In this document: positions 15,111 to 23,885 of the stretch, one piece after another
Position numbering within the stretch: position 1 is the first letter of the stretch
How the letters are laid out: the number at the start of each line of letters is the position of its first letter
Source of the DNA: JAHFQJ01 sp046050125
Lineage (GTDB): Bacteria; Pseudomonadota; Gammaproteobacteria; Burkholderiales; Burkholderiaceae
Assembly (NCBI GenBank): GCA_046050125.1
Contig: JBJOQB010000017.1
Span: forward strand, 1-25,504
Direction: 5' to 3'
Length of the DNA: 25,504 bases
Position numbers and translations under genes: made by a program
Notes under the pieces: generated by a model
Told to the model about the DNA's origin: nothing
Seen by the model: the letters and a program-made list of their open reading frames with translations, nothing else
Database searches by the model: none

Positions 15111-15902
15111 ATGATAAAATCAAATTACACCATAATTATCCCATCACGTCTACATTCAACACGTTTAGCACAAAAAGCATTAATAGACATAGGTGGCAAA
15201 CCTTTGGTTGTACAGGTTGCATTACAAGCACAAAAAACAAATGCTCGTATTGTGATTGCAACTGACCATGAAGATATTGCAAATGTGTGTAAAGAATATG
15301 GCTTAGAATACTGTATGACAAGTTCAGAGCATCAAAGTGGTACAGACCGATTAGCAGAATGTGCTGAAAAACTTGGTTTAGCATGCGATGAAATAGTAGT
15401 AAATGTGCAAGGCGATGAGCCATTTATGAGTCCACAAATTATTAATGATGTTGCACAAGCACTTGTAGATAATCCAGATTATAGAATGTCAACAGCAGCT
15501 CATTTAATTAAACATGCTTATGAAATTACTAATCCGAATGTTGTAAAAGTAGTTGTTAATAATAATAATAAAGCATTGTATTTTTCTAGAGCTCCAATCC
15601 CTTGGAATCGAGATGCATGGCAGGATACAACATTAAATACAGCTCAAAATAATCCAGAAGCAATTTTAGGTAATATATGGCGACATATTGGCGTTTATGG
15701 ATTTAGAGTTGGATTTCTAAAAAAATATCCTACTTTACCACCAGCAATGCTAGAAAAAATCGAAATGCTTGAGCAATTAAGGGCTTTATATAATGGATTT
15801 GATATTTACGTAGCACCAACGGATATCGTACCAGAGGCTGGAATTGATACACCTGATGATTTTGCGAGAGCAACTAAAAAATGGCAAGAGATTTATGGCT
15901 AG
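15111..15902 (+). CDS. kdsB: 3-deoxy-manno-octulosonate cytidylyltransferase (CMP-KDO synthetase)
   Basis: 263 residues. Activates KDO with CTP to give CMP-KDO for the lipopolysaccharide inner core in the cytoplasm. Signatures: IIPSRLHSTRLAQKAL (CTP-binding P-loop, 9-24), VQGDEPF with metal ligand D102, YFSRAPIPW, IGVYGFR and IEMLEQLRAL, then the C-terminal EAGIDTPDDFA. AAGGG upstream of the ATG suggests a ribosome binding site. Together with waaF in this window it confirms a Gram-negative outer membrane with a KDO-heptose core. Confidence 0.95.
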   Translation: MIKSNYTIIIPSRLHSTRLAQKALIDIGGKPLVVQVALQAQKTNARIVIATDHEDIANVCKEYGLEYCMTSSEHQSGTDRLAECAEKLGLACDEIVVNVQGDEPFMSPQIINDVAQALVDNPDYRMSTAAHLIKHAYEITNPNVVKVVVNNNNKALYFSRAPIPWNRDAWQDTTLNTAQNNPEAILGNIWRHIGVYGFRVGFLKKYPTLPPAMLEKIEMLEQLRALYNGFDIYVAPTDIVPEAGIDTPDDFARATKKWQEIYG

Positions 15903-15947
15903 ATTAGCATGAATATTGATATATTTAGCTAGTTTTTAGATAAAAAG

Positions 15948-15980
15948 AAAGAGCAATTTTTAGTTGCTCTTTTATTTTTT
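15948..15980. terminator. Bidirectional intrinsic terminator
   Basis: AAAGAGCAA (15948-15956), loop TTTTTAG, TTGCTCTTT (15964-15972), then TATTTTTT on the plus strand. On the minus strand the hairpin is followed by CTTTTTA. It sits between the convergent kdsB and RND pump genes and would serve both. Confidence 0.85.
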
Positions 15981-16001
15981 ATAAAATATAGTATAGATAT
16001 A

Positions 16002-19000
16002 CTATATTTCTTCTCGATTATCTTTCAATTTCTCCACCAACTCTAAGGCTGGTTTTTTACCAAATAAACTAAACATAGCAGGTGTTAAAAATGTATCCAA
16101 TAATGTTGAAGTAATTAATCCCGAAAAAATTACTACAGCTACAGGATGTAAAATTTCTGTTCCAGCTTGTTCTGCCTCAAATAATAATGGAGCTAAAGCA
16201 AATGCAGTAACCAATGCTGTCATTAATACAGGGCTTAAGCGTTCAATTGAAGCTCTTATAATTAATGTATGCCCAAATTTCTCGCCCTCAAAACGCATTA
16301 AATTGATATAGTGGCTCATTTTTAAAATATCATTTCTTACAGCTATACCAGCCAAGGTAATAAAACCAATTAATGCTGCTATGGATAGCGGTTGCCCCGA
16401 AATTTTTAAGCCAATTACTGCACCAATTAAACTTAGTGGAATATTACTCATAATCAACAATGATAAAATGCTAGATTGATAACGACTATATAACAACATA
16501 AACATTAAAACTACTGCAACTATAGATAAATAAGATAATAATTTTGATGCATGCTCTTGTGCCTCAAATTGACCACCTATATTTATAAAATAACCTTCAG
16601 GTAATTGTGGCTCAAAACTGCTAATTACTTTTCGCATATCTGCTACTACTTCGGATAATTCACGATTATTTGTATTAGCTGAAATAATTATTCTACGTTT
16701 TCCATTATCCCTACTAATTTGATTAAATCCATCACTATCTTCAATTAAAGCAATTTTACTTAATGCTATATGTCCTTTAGGTGTTTCAATCAACAAACTA
16801 GCTAGGCTTTGCGGTGTGCGTTGCTGTTCAGATAATCTTAAAACCAAATCAAACCTTTTGCCATCTTGTATAATTTGGCTAATTTTTTCCCCTTGAGTTA
16901 ATCCTTGTAATATATTCATTACCTGACTAGGTGCTACGCCATATTGACTAGCTAAACTATAATCAATTCTTACTTTAATTTGTGGTGCAAGTACTTGTTT
17001 TTCTATTTCTATATCGCCTAAACCATTAATAGTAGATAATTTTTCCGTTAAAGCATGAGCTGATGATTGTAATTTATCTAAATCTTCGCCAAAAATTTTA
17101 ATCGCAATTTGTGAGCGAACACCTGACATCATGTGGTCAATCCTGTGTGAAATAGGTTGCCCAATTGAAACTGAAACGGGTAAGGTGCTTAATTTTTGAC
17201 GAATTTCAGCATTTATTTCAGCCATACTACGAGTGAGCTTATCACTTGGAATTAAACCAACATCTAATTCACTTACATGTACACCTTCTGCATGCTCATC
17301 AAGTTCAGCACGCCCAGAACGCCTACCAACATGAGTAACTTCCTTGATATTCTTAACTAATAATTCGGCTTGTTTTGCTATTTGTGTAGATGTTTCTAAA
17401 GTTACATCTGGGTTTAATTTCAAGCTAATAGTTAATGTTCCTTCATTGAATGGAGGTAAAAATGTGGTTGGAAAAAATGGAATTATACTAATTGTAGAAA
17501 TTACTGCAACTAAAGAAGTAACAATTATCAATTTCGGTTTATTTAATACTTTAGGTAATGCTTTTGCATATAATTTTTTTAGCTTTGCTAATAACCAAGT
17601 ATCTCCATGATTTAAATTCATACTAGGTAATAGGTAATAACTTAATACAGGTGTAATAGTTATAGACACAAATAAACTAGCTAAAGTAGAAACAATAAAT
17701 GCAATTCCTAATGGTATAAACAAACGCCCTTCAATCCCAGGTAAAGCAAATAAAGGAAGGAATACTAAAATAATAATCGCCGTCGCATACACTATGCTAG
17801 AACGTACTTCCAAGCTTGCCTGCCTGATAATTTGTAATATTTGAGCTAATTTACTAGCTTTAGATTGATTATTATTGTCATTTATTTTACTTAATTTTAA
17901 TCTGCGTATAATATTTTCCACATCTACAATTGCATCATCAACTAAACCACCAATTGCAATTGCTAAACCACCTAATGTCATAGTATTAATTGATATGCCA
18001 AAATATCTAAACACCAAAATAGTAGTGCAAATTGAAACAGGAATAGCAGTTAATGCAATTACAGTTGTTCTAATTGTACCCACAAATATAAATAAAATTA
18101 CGGCAACAAAAATCGAAGCGGCAATTAATTTACCTTGTAATGTATGAATTGCTGATTCAATAAAACTTGCTTGCCTAAATGTAACTCTTGGCAATTCAAT
18201 GCCTTGAGGTAGTGATTTATTTAAACTTAATAACGCTTTTTCTATATCCTTAGTTAGGCTTATTGTATCTGCCGTTGGTTGCTTTTGTATTCCAAGTATT
18301 ACAGCTGGCTTACCCTCAAATCCAGCATCACCTCGTTTAATTGCTGGTGCAAAAGTTATATTGGCAATTTGTTGCAACTGTATAATTTGCCCGTTTTTCC
18401 CTGTTACTGCAATTGATTTTAAATCCTCTAGCTTTGATGTTTCTCCGATATATCTAATTAAATATTCCTTATTATTTAAAGATAAAAATCCACCTGAACT
18501 ATTTTTAGCATAATTATTTAAACTAGATATAATATTTTCATAACCAACACCTAAGGTAGACATTTTATTGCTATCAGGTTGTACTTGAAACTGCCTTACT
18601 TCTCCACCAATAGGTATTACTTGTGCAACACCTGCCACACTCATTAAACGAGGTCTTAATACCCAATCTGCATATTCTCTAACCGCCATAGCACTAGTTT
18701 TACTTGTATCAATTGGTATAGCAATTTGCATAATTTCGCCCATAATTGAACTAATAGGTCCCATTTTAGGCGTAATTCCTTTGGGTAATTCATCTTCCAT
18801 AGAGCTTAATTTTTCAGATACTAATTGACGAGCCTTTAAAATATCAACCCCCCAATCAAAACTGATGTATATAAACGACAACCCAGCACTAGATACTGAA
18901 CGTACATGTTGTAAATTTGGCAAGCCATTTAGATTATTTTCAAGTGGAAAAGTAATTAATTTTTCTACTTCTTCACTAGCCATTCCTCCTGCCTCTGTCA

Positions 19001-19148
19001 TAATGGTTACAGTAGGTTTATTCAAGTCAGGAAAGACATCTACAGGAGTTTGGGATAAGGTAAAAATCCCATAAATTACTAATACAATACTTACTAATAT
19101 AACCATTAATCGGTTAGTAAGACTAATATTTAATAACCATTTAAACAT
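16002..19148 (-). CDS. CzcA/CusA-like heavy-metal RND efflux pump, inner membrane subunit
   Basis: 1048 residues, full length for HME-RND proteins: two repeats of six membrane helices with large periplasmic loops. The conserved start (SLTNRLMVILVSIVLVIYG, TPVDVFPDLNKPTVTIM) and helix-4 proton-relay motif GGLVDDAIVDVEN (400-412, D404/D405/E411) are clear; the later motif GIAVRNDILKMSHYI is also typical. The DDAIVDVEN form differs from classic CzcA (DGA) and CusA (DAA), so the metal cannot be named. The pump would use proton flow to expel metal through the adaptor (19985-21142) and TolC-type channel (21964-23214). AAGGA lies just upstream of the ATG. An opposite-strand gene of about 650 bp separates it from its adaptor gene, which is unusual. 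Confidence 0.93.
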   Translation of the reverse strand: MFKWLLNISLTNRLMVILVSIVLVIYGIFTLSQTPVDVFPDLNKPTVTIMTEAGGMASEEVEKLITFPLENNLNGLPNLQHVRSVSSAGLSFIYISFDWGVDILKARQLVSEKLSSMEDELPKGITPKMGPISSIMGEIMQIAIPIDTSKTSAMAVREYADWVLRPRLMSVAGVAQVIPIGGEVRQFQVQPDSNKMSTLGVGYENIISSLNNYAKNSSGGFLSLNNKEYLIRYIGETSKLEDLKSIAVTGKNGQIIQLQQIANITFAPAIKRGDAGFEGKPAVILGIQKQPTADTISLTKDIEKALLSLNKSLPQGIELPRVTFRQASFIESAIHTLQGKLIAASIFVAVILFIFVGTIRTTVIALTAIPVSICTTILVFRYFGISINTMTLGGLAIAIGGLVDDAIVDVENIIRRLKLSKINDNNNQSKASKLAQILQIIRQASLEVRSSIVYATAIIILVFLPLFALPGIEGRLFIPLGIAFIVSTLASLFVSITITPVLSYYLLPSMNLNHGDTWLLAKLKKLYAKALPKVLNKPKLIIVTSLVAVISTISIIPFFPTTFLPPFNEGTLTISLKLNPDVTLETSTQIAKQAELLVKNIKEVTHVGRRSGRAELDEHAEGVHVSELDVGLIPSDKLTRSMAEINAEIRQKLSTLPVSVSIGQPISHRIDHMMSGVRSQIAIKIFGEDLDKLQSSAHALTEKLSTINGLGDIEIEKQVLAPQIKVRIDYSLASQYGVAPSQVMNILQGLTQGEKISQIIQDGKRFDLVLRLSEQQRTPQSLASLLIETPKGHIALSKIALIEDSDGFNQISRDNGKRRIIISANTNNRELSEVVADMRKVISSFEPQLPEGYFINIGGQFEAQEHASKLLSYLSIVAVVLMFMLLYSRYQSSILSLLIMSNIPLSLIGAVIGLKISGQPLSIAALIGFITLAGIAVRNDILKMSHYINLMRFEGEKFGHTLIIRASIERLSPVLMTALVTAFALAPLLFEAEQAGTEILHPVAVVIFSGLITSTLLDTFLTPAMFSLFGKKPALELVEKLKDNREEI

Positions 19149-19227
19149 AATATTCCTTAAAACTATATTGATTGTTTTTTATTATTCAATTAGACTTTTT
19201 TATGTAATAACTTAAAGAGTAAATTAT

Positions 19228-19884
19228 ATGCCTAGTACTTATACACAAAATAGTAGTCAAGCTTTAGCACGTCGTTCTACAATATCAAGAAGAAAAGAAA
19301 TAACTCCTCCTCCAAATTCAAATTTAGCTCTGATAAAACCAGATTTATTCATGAGAGCTTTAACTGGTACACATAGTGCAAACAACTGCTTTATGTACAC
19401 AATTGGTAGCACATCAATTAAAAATGAAAAGGGCGAGAAAGTTTTCAAATTAGAAAATCCAATATACTCTGATAATTTACCAAACATAGCACTGAGCGGA
19501 TTTATATATACTGATATATCTAGAGATGGCAGAACCATGCTTATAAAATTTGAACCTAACCTACATGAAACATTAGTCAAATTTAGAAGGCAAACTGATA
19601 ATGCAATTAATAAACTATTTGATAACCCAGTACAATTTTTAAAAGATAATGCTGAATTAATTACAATATTAAGTGGTGAAATAATTTCACTAAGCAAAAC
19701 CTTTCTATTAGATAAAGATTCTAAACAACTTGCAAGTTTTGCAACAAAAAATCCTAATATATTATTATCAATAATTTTAAAAAAAGACTTTATAGTACCA
19801 GTTGCATTAGCATTAAGCCCTGCTGTAATTAAATTTCTAAAATCATTTAGACCAGCTGTGCTAGCAGAGTATCCAATAAAATAG
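19228..19884 (+). CDS. Unrecognised 218-residue protein inserted in the metal-efflux operon
   Basis: I do not recognise this protein. It starts with a Ser/Thr/Arg-rich stretch (ARRSTISRRKEITPPPN) and has no signal peptide. A central part is strongly charged and strand-like (IKNEKGEKVFKLENPIYSD, GFIYTDISRDGRTMLIKFEP). It continues with helical segments (LHETLVKFRRQTDNAINKLF) and a more hydrophobic end (FIVPVALALSPAVIKFL). The Lys/Glu/Asp-rich composition matches real genes of this genome, whereas the overlapping minus-strand frame (19257-19943) is Leu/Ser-rich and looks like its shadow. It lies on the opposite strand between the adaptor and the pump genes. It may be an insertion by rearrangement; function unknown. 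Confidence 0.6.
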   Translation: MPSTYTQNSSQALARRSTISRRKEITPPPNSNLALIKPDLFMRALTGTHSANNCFMYTIGSTSIKNEKGEKVFKLENPIYSDNLPNIALSGFIYTDISRDGRTMLIKFEPNLHETLVKFRRQTDNAINKLFDNPVQFLKDNAELITILSGEIISLSKTFLLDKDSKQLASFATKNPNILLSIILKKDFIVPVALALSPAVIKFLKSFRPAVLAEYPIK

Positions 19885-19984
19885 TTACTATTTTTATGAA
19901 ATAATCTATGGAGTAGATGCCTATTATATAAATTGATTATCATAATAAATTTACTCCTTTTATTACATATGAAAAAGTCATCTT

Positions 19985-21142
19985 TTATCTTAATTGATTT
20001 AATAAATGCGTATTGCTTATTACAATCCTATCCCCATTATTTATACCTGTAATAATTGCAATATTATTTGCATCTAATGGCTGTGTAGTAACTATTACTG
20101 ATTTAAAAATTTCAGGTGCAAGCTTTAACCATACAGATTCTTGCCCAGACTTATTCTTAGTTACAGCATTTCTAGGTAAGCTAAAACCTTGTATAGAATT
20201 TTTAGTTTGAATAATTACTTTTACTTGTTGCCCAATGACTAAATTTTGCTTATTATTTATATTTTCATTAGATAACAAAAAATGTAATGGAAGTGCTTGC
20301 TCTTTTAATATGCCAGCTGAACCGATATATTGAAGATTATTATTAGTATTAATATTAGAATTTGTATTTAATAAATATGCACTTGAAATATTATTTGCTA
20401 AATTTGTATCGAAACTTAAAGCCTCAATACGCATTTTGCTAGGGTTAATAATTTCAAACAATGTATCCCCAGCACTAACCACTTGACCACTAATAACATT
20501 AACTTGGGCAATTTTTCCAGATACAGGCGATGACAAAGCCTCTTTTTTAATTAATCCTGAGCTAATAGCATTAATTTTTGCATTTAAACTTACTAATTCA
20601 TTTTTAGTTGCTTCTATATCTTTTTTAGGTATAGTATCTGCTAACTGCTCTAGGCGATTAAGCCTACTTTTAGTTAGTTGATAATTTGAGTTTAATTCAG
20701 CTAATTGTGCTTTTTGATTAGATTGTTCAATATTCCCACTACTAGGAATAATATAAGCTAAAATCTGTCCTTTTTTTACATCTTGCCCAATATTTAGTAT
20801 ACCTAATTTTGGTAACTCAACCCTACCTGCTAATGTTGGCTGTACTTTGCCCCCACTACTAGAATCAGCAATTATATTTGCATTTAATTCTATAGATTGG
20901 GATAAATTATCTTTTTGCATAACTAAAGTAGGTAAATTGATTTGTCTTTGATATGGCTTTGGAATGAATAAGCTACCATCACCATTTTTTATAACATTAT
21001 CACTATTGCCTAATATAGATATATTTTCTGGTTTCTTCTTTTCATCATGAGAATGGTCATCATCTCCATGTGCATATATATTTGTCAAATTAAATACACA
21101 GGCTAAAACTAAAATTATTTTGTTGATTTGTAATGTTTTCAT
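19985..21142 (-). CDS. CzcB-like periplasmic adaptor (membrane fusion protein) of the RND efflux system
   Basis: 385 residues. The signal peptide probably ends after IYA (residue 24), leaving a mature N-terminus HGDDDHSHDEKKK that is rich in His and Asp. GDGSLFIPKPYQRQINLPTL and GGKVQPTLAGRVELPKLGILNIGQDVKKGQILAYI form the first half of the barrel-sandwich (lipoyl-like) domain. A coiled-coil hairpin (QKAQLAELNSNYQLTKSRLNRLEQL) follows, then the second lipoyl half (SPVSGKIAQVNVISGQVVSAGDTLFEI), beta-barrel and membrane-proximal domains. It should bridge the pump and the outer-membrane channel. It lacks the extra N-terminal domain found in some CzcB proteins; the separate protein at 21393-21977 resembles that domain. 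AAGG precedes the ATG. Confidence 0.9.
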   Translation of the reverse strand: MKTLQINKIILVLACVFNLTNIYAHGDDDHSHDEKKKPENISILGNSDNVIKNGDGSLFIPKPYQRQINLPTLVMQKDNLSQSIELNANIIADSSSGGKVQPTLAGRVELPKLGILNIGQDVKKGQILAYIIPSSGNIEQSNQKAQLAELNSNYQLTKSRLNRLEQLADTIPKKDIEATKNELVSLNAKINAISSGLIKKEALSSPVSGKIAQVNVISGQVVSAGDTLFEIINPSKMRIEALSFDTNLANNISSAYLLNTNSNINTNNNLQYIGSAGILKEQALPLHFLLSNENINNKQNLVIGQQVKVIIQTKNSIQGFSLPRNAVTKNKSGQESVWLKLAPEIFKSVIVTTQPLDANNIAIITGINNGDRIVISNTHLLNQLR

Positions 21143-21162
21143 AATATTTGCCTTAAATTATA

Positions 21163-21378
21163 CTAATGAGTATGTTTTTCACCATTTTCATGCACATGGT
21201 CATGAGCATCTTTTTTAATCCTTTTATGCTTTTTACCTGCTGGATTACTACTTTCGCTAGCTTGCTTAGTCTCTTTTAATACATCTGTTTTTTTATCATT
21301 TTCATGATTATGTCCATCATGAGCAAAAACAAATTGACTTAATAACATAGTTGATAAAATAACCACTAACTTTTTCAT
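21163..21378 (-). CDS. Small exported His-rich peptide, candidate periplasmic metal chaperone
   Basis: 71 residues. A short signal peptide (MKKLVVILSTMLLSQFVFA) probably releases a 52-residue mature peptide that starts with His (HDGHNHEND) and ends with another His cluster (DAHDHVHENGEKHTH). It carries nine His in all, joined by a Lys-rich middle and with no Cys. Its position between the CzcB-like adaptor and the membrane-anchored protein, and its composition, point to metal buffering in the periplasm, probably zinc, nickel or copper. AAAGGA upstream of the ATG is a good ribosome binding site. I know no named family for it. Confidence 0.75.
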   Translation of the reverse strand: MKKLVVILSTMLLSQFVFAHDGHNHENDKKTDVLKETKQASESSNPAGKKHKRIKKDAHDHVHENGEKHTH

Positions 21379-21392
21379 ATATTTTCCTTTAA

Positions 21393-21977
21393 TTAATTAT
21401 TTCTAGATTTCTTATATTTCAACATTACAAACACCAACAAAATAAAAACTATGCCTATACCTAATACAATTAGCATTGATTTAATTGATAAAAATTTATG
21501 CTCGCTATCTTTTAAAATATCATTACTTTTAACTAAAAATGGATTATCTATTTTTAAAGATAAACTTTCATTATCATGCTCTAATTTAACCTCAAATTTC
21601 ATATTTAGTTCTTTTACATCTTTATGAGATAATAAAAAACCTTCTAAATTAGCTTGATAATATTCGCCATTACTTATTGGCAATAAATTAATATTTATAT
21701 TATTAATACTAAGTAAAGTTTGTGCATTTTTAACTGCACTATTATCATCAGCATAATCAATGTAAATATTTAAGTTTTTATCATTAATAATGCCAACCAT
21801 CTCTACTAATTCCCCACTAACTGTTAATCTATTTATTAATTTTTGGTTATTAATAATAACTGGTTTTACCTCATCAGCATGTACATGGTCATCGCCACCA
21901 CCTGCATATGAAGTACTAAATACTAAAAAATATGCAAAAAAAGAACTAATTAATGCTATTTTTTTAATTATTTTCAT
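21393..21977 (-). CDS. Membrane-anchored periplasmic protein resembling a CzcB N-terminal domain
   Basis: 194 residues. Signal peptide (cleavage probably after SYA, residue 25), then GGGDDHVHADE, a short metal-binding-like motif. A compact beta-rich domain follows (LTVSGELVEMVGIINDKNLNIYIDYADDNSAVKNAQTLLSI, GEYYQANLEGFLLSHKDVKEL). One C-terminal membrane helix (around SMLIVLGIGIVFILLVFVMLK) ends in a basic tail. The beta domain, with 'sGelfemVGiL..knLtlYlDdyadNapV' character, resembles the N-terminal domain seen ahead of the lipoyl domain in some CzcB-type adaptors; here it is a free-standing tethered protein. AGGA lies upstream of the start, which overlaps the end of the TolC-type gene by 14 nt, so the two are probably translationally coupled. 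Confidence 0.75.
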   Translation of the reverse strand: MKIIKKIALISSFFAYFLVFSTSYAGGGDDHVHADEVKPVIINNQKLINRLTVSGELVEMVGIINDKNLNIYIDYADDNSAVKNAQTLLSINNININLLPISNGEYYQANLEGFLLSHKDVKELNMKFEVKLEHDNESLSLKIDNPFLVKSNDILKDSEHKFLSIKSMLIVLGIGIVFILLVFVMLKYKKSRNN

Positions 21978-23214
21978 AATAAATTCCTAAAGCTTGTTTA
22001 ATATTTGAAATTGCTATATTTACATTTATCTTTGATTTATTTAAACCTTGCTGAATTAACAAATTTTGCTGTGATATACGCAATAATGTTGGAAAATCAG
22101 TTTCGCCAAGATTAAATGATTTGGTAAATGAATCTAAATTATTTTTAGATAAAGTAGCTTGTTGTTCGTATAAAGATAATTGTTTAAAACTAGCTTCTAA
22201 CTCCAATTTAGCATTACTAGCAGATAATCTTAATTTATTCCTTTCAATATTCATACCAGTGCTAAGATTTATAATCTCAACATCGCTAATATTTTTTGCA
22301 AGAATTGCTTTCTTATTACTAGAATTAAATAAATCAAATGGCACTTTTACCCCAAGCATTAAAGTTGTAGACTTACTATCGCCTGTAATTTGCTTTTCTA
22401 CACTTAAATTTAATTCAGGATTTTTTGAAGATTTAATGACATTTAATTGATAATTAGCTTTTGCTAGTAATAATTTTTGATTAAGCTCTTCATATATTGG
22501 GTGTTTACTAATATAAATATCCAAATTACTTTGCCAATTCTTATCATCTAATAAATTATCTGGCAGTTTTTCAGATGAATATTCACTAATATTTTGGCTA
22601 TTTTTTGACCATAATTCTAAAGATTTATTTGATTGCAAAAATTTAGCTTGAGCTTGTTGATAATTATTTTCTGACTCTAAAACTTGTAATAATGCTTGAT
22701 TATAATCAACTTTAGACATATCGCCTGCTTTAAATCTACGATCAACATCTAAAAATAATTTTTTTATGTCATCTAACTGCTGTTTTGCTAAATCTAAATC
22801 AGATTTAGCTGAAGCATTAAGCCAATATCTTGCTCTAATATCTCCATATAAATTTAATTGTGCTACTTTAAAGCTTGCATTTAATAAATCTTGCTCACTT
22901 TTAATTGCATTTTGCGTAGAAGATTTTTGCTGAGATAACCATAATGGCATAGTTACAGCTAATTCTATGCTTTTATTATTTGAACTAGATTTATGATTTA
23001 TTTCAATATCTGGACTATCAGAAAATACTTGCTGTGATATATCGTATTTGCTCTTTAATATTTTTTTATTTGCATCAAAGCTTTTATACTCTGTTTGCTG
23101 TTTCCAAGCATGAATAAAAATATCATTGATAGTTAAATTTTGAGCATTTGAATAGCAAGAATAGCTACTAATAGCAATACACATTATTGCTACGTATTTT
23201 TTTTGTATGTTCAT
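21964..23214 (-). CDS. CzcC-like TolC-family outer membrane efflux channel
   Basis: 416 residues, typical CzcC length. A signal peptide (cleavage near SNA, about residue 24) precedes QNLTINDIFIHAWKQQTEYKS, and repeated long alpha-helical hairpins of the outer membrane factor family follow. Recognisable stretches are RARYWLNASAKSDLDLAKQQL, DVDRRFKAGDMSKVDYNQALLQVLESENNYQQAQAKFLQS and, in the second half, FNLGETDFPTLLRISQQNLLIQQGL, which are the equatorial-domain boundaries of TolC-like repeats. It should trimerise in the outer membrane and dock to the CzcB-like adaptor. No lipobox cysteine is seen. It stands 130 nt downstream of the Cys-rich secreted protein gene. Confidence 0.88.
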   Translation of the reverse strand: MNIQKKYVAIMCIAISSYSCYSNAQNLTINDIFIHAWKQQTEYKSFDANKKILKSKYDISQQVFSDSPDIEINHKSSSNNKSIELAVTMPLWLSQQKSSTQNAIKSEQDLLNASFKVAQLNLYGDIRARYWLNASAKSDLDLAKQQLDDIKKLFLDVDRRFKAGDMSKVDYNQALLQVLESENNYQQAQAKFLQSNKSLELWSKNSQNISEYSSEKLPDNLLDDKNWQSNLDIYISKHPIYEELNQKLLLAKANYQLNVIKSSKNPELNLSVEKQITGDSKSTTLMLGVKVPFDLFNSSNKKAILAKNISDVEIINLSTGMNIERNKLRLSASNAKLELEASFKQLSLYEQQATLSKNNLDSFTKSFNLGETDFPTLLRISQQNLLIQQGLNKSKINVNIAISNIKQALGIYYENN

Positions 23215-23344
23215 ACCATAATTACTTAATATTTAGTTAAAATATGGCTATGTCTTAATTGAATAAATATACAATCTATTTATAGATATGAAAATACACT
23301 ATAAACAGTATTATTTATAAAGACAAAACCATGCTAAAAATAAA

Positions 23345-23830
23345 TTAAGCACTTATTGGAGGGCGGAATATTTGCTGAGATGCAGAAGGAATATTTATAC
23401 TATATAAATCAATATAAGATATTTTTATAAAAGAATACGAATTAAAATCTTGGCTAATAGATAATCTAATATTTACTGTTGTATGACTATGTACGCAATC
23501 CATGCAGTTAACACAGCCACTAACGCAATTGACACATTTATCTTTAGCACAATTAGCGCAATTTACGCAGTTAGAACAAGATGCACTAACACCTAAAATT
23601 TTATAATCAGATTTAGATTTAAGAATAGTAGATGAATCTAGTTTTGATGAAGATATACTAAATAATATGCGGTTATAATCTATAGTCGAGTTTGTAATTT
23701 TAGTAGCTGAATTTGAAGATAAGCCATAAGCATTAAATGAGTGTGTTACATTACCATGAGCAAAAGCACTACCTACCGCAGAAAACTGCAATAAAATAAA
23801 CGCTATAAGAAATGATAAAACACGCTTCAT
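23345..23830 (-). CDS. Exported Cys-cluster protein at the head of the metal-efflux operon (CzcI-position)
   Basis: 161 residues. A signal peptide (MKRVLSFLIAFILLQFSAVGSAFA) releases a mature protein starting HGNVTHSF. Residues 85-112 hold nine cysteines (85, 88, 91, 94, 99, 102, 106, 109, 112) in a CxxCxxCxxC-x4-CxxC-x3-CxxCxxC array followed by H114 and H116. This is metallothionein-like density in an exported protein. The end, SQQIFRPPISA, and the operon position recall CzcI, the small periplasmic gene ahead of czcCBA in Cupriavidus; typical CzcI proteins have only a few Cys/His. The likely role is periplasmic metal binding or modulating efflux-gene expression (inference). No good Shine-Dalgarno is evident. 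Confidence 0.72.
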   Translation of the reverse strand: MKRVLSFLIAFILLQFSAVGSAFAHGNVTHSFNAYGLSSNSATKITNSTIDYNRILFSISSSKLDSSTILKSKSDYKILGVSASCSNCVNCANCAKDKCVNCVSGCVNCMDCVHSHTTVNIRLSISQDFNSYSFIKISYIDLYSINIPSASQQIFRPPISA

Positions 23831-23885
23831 AATATTTTATTATGCCTTTTTATGATTTTGATTTGTTATTAATAAATGAAATATT

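Noticed and set aside
19162..19189. Minus-strand promoter TTGAAT-N16-TATAGT before the RND pump gene
   Set aside because: The spacing is good, but the predicted start of transcription would fall within or after the ribosome binding site, leaving almost no leader; not reported as a feature.
19257..19943. 228-residue minus-strand frame opposite the orphan gene at 19228-19884
   Set aside because: Its product is Leu/Ser/Asn-rich without charged surface segments, and no ribosome binding site is seen. The plus-strand frame has the Lys/Glu-rich composition typical of real genes here.
19936..19946. Fur-box-like palindrome ATTATCATAAT
   Set aside because: Only a half match to the 7-1-7 Fur pattern, and such AT palindromes are expected by chance in this composition.
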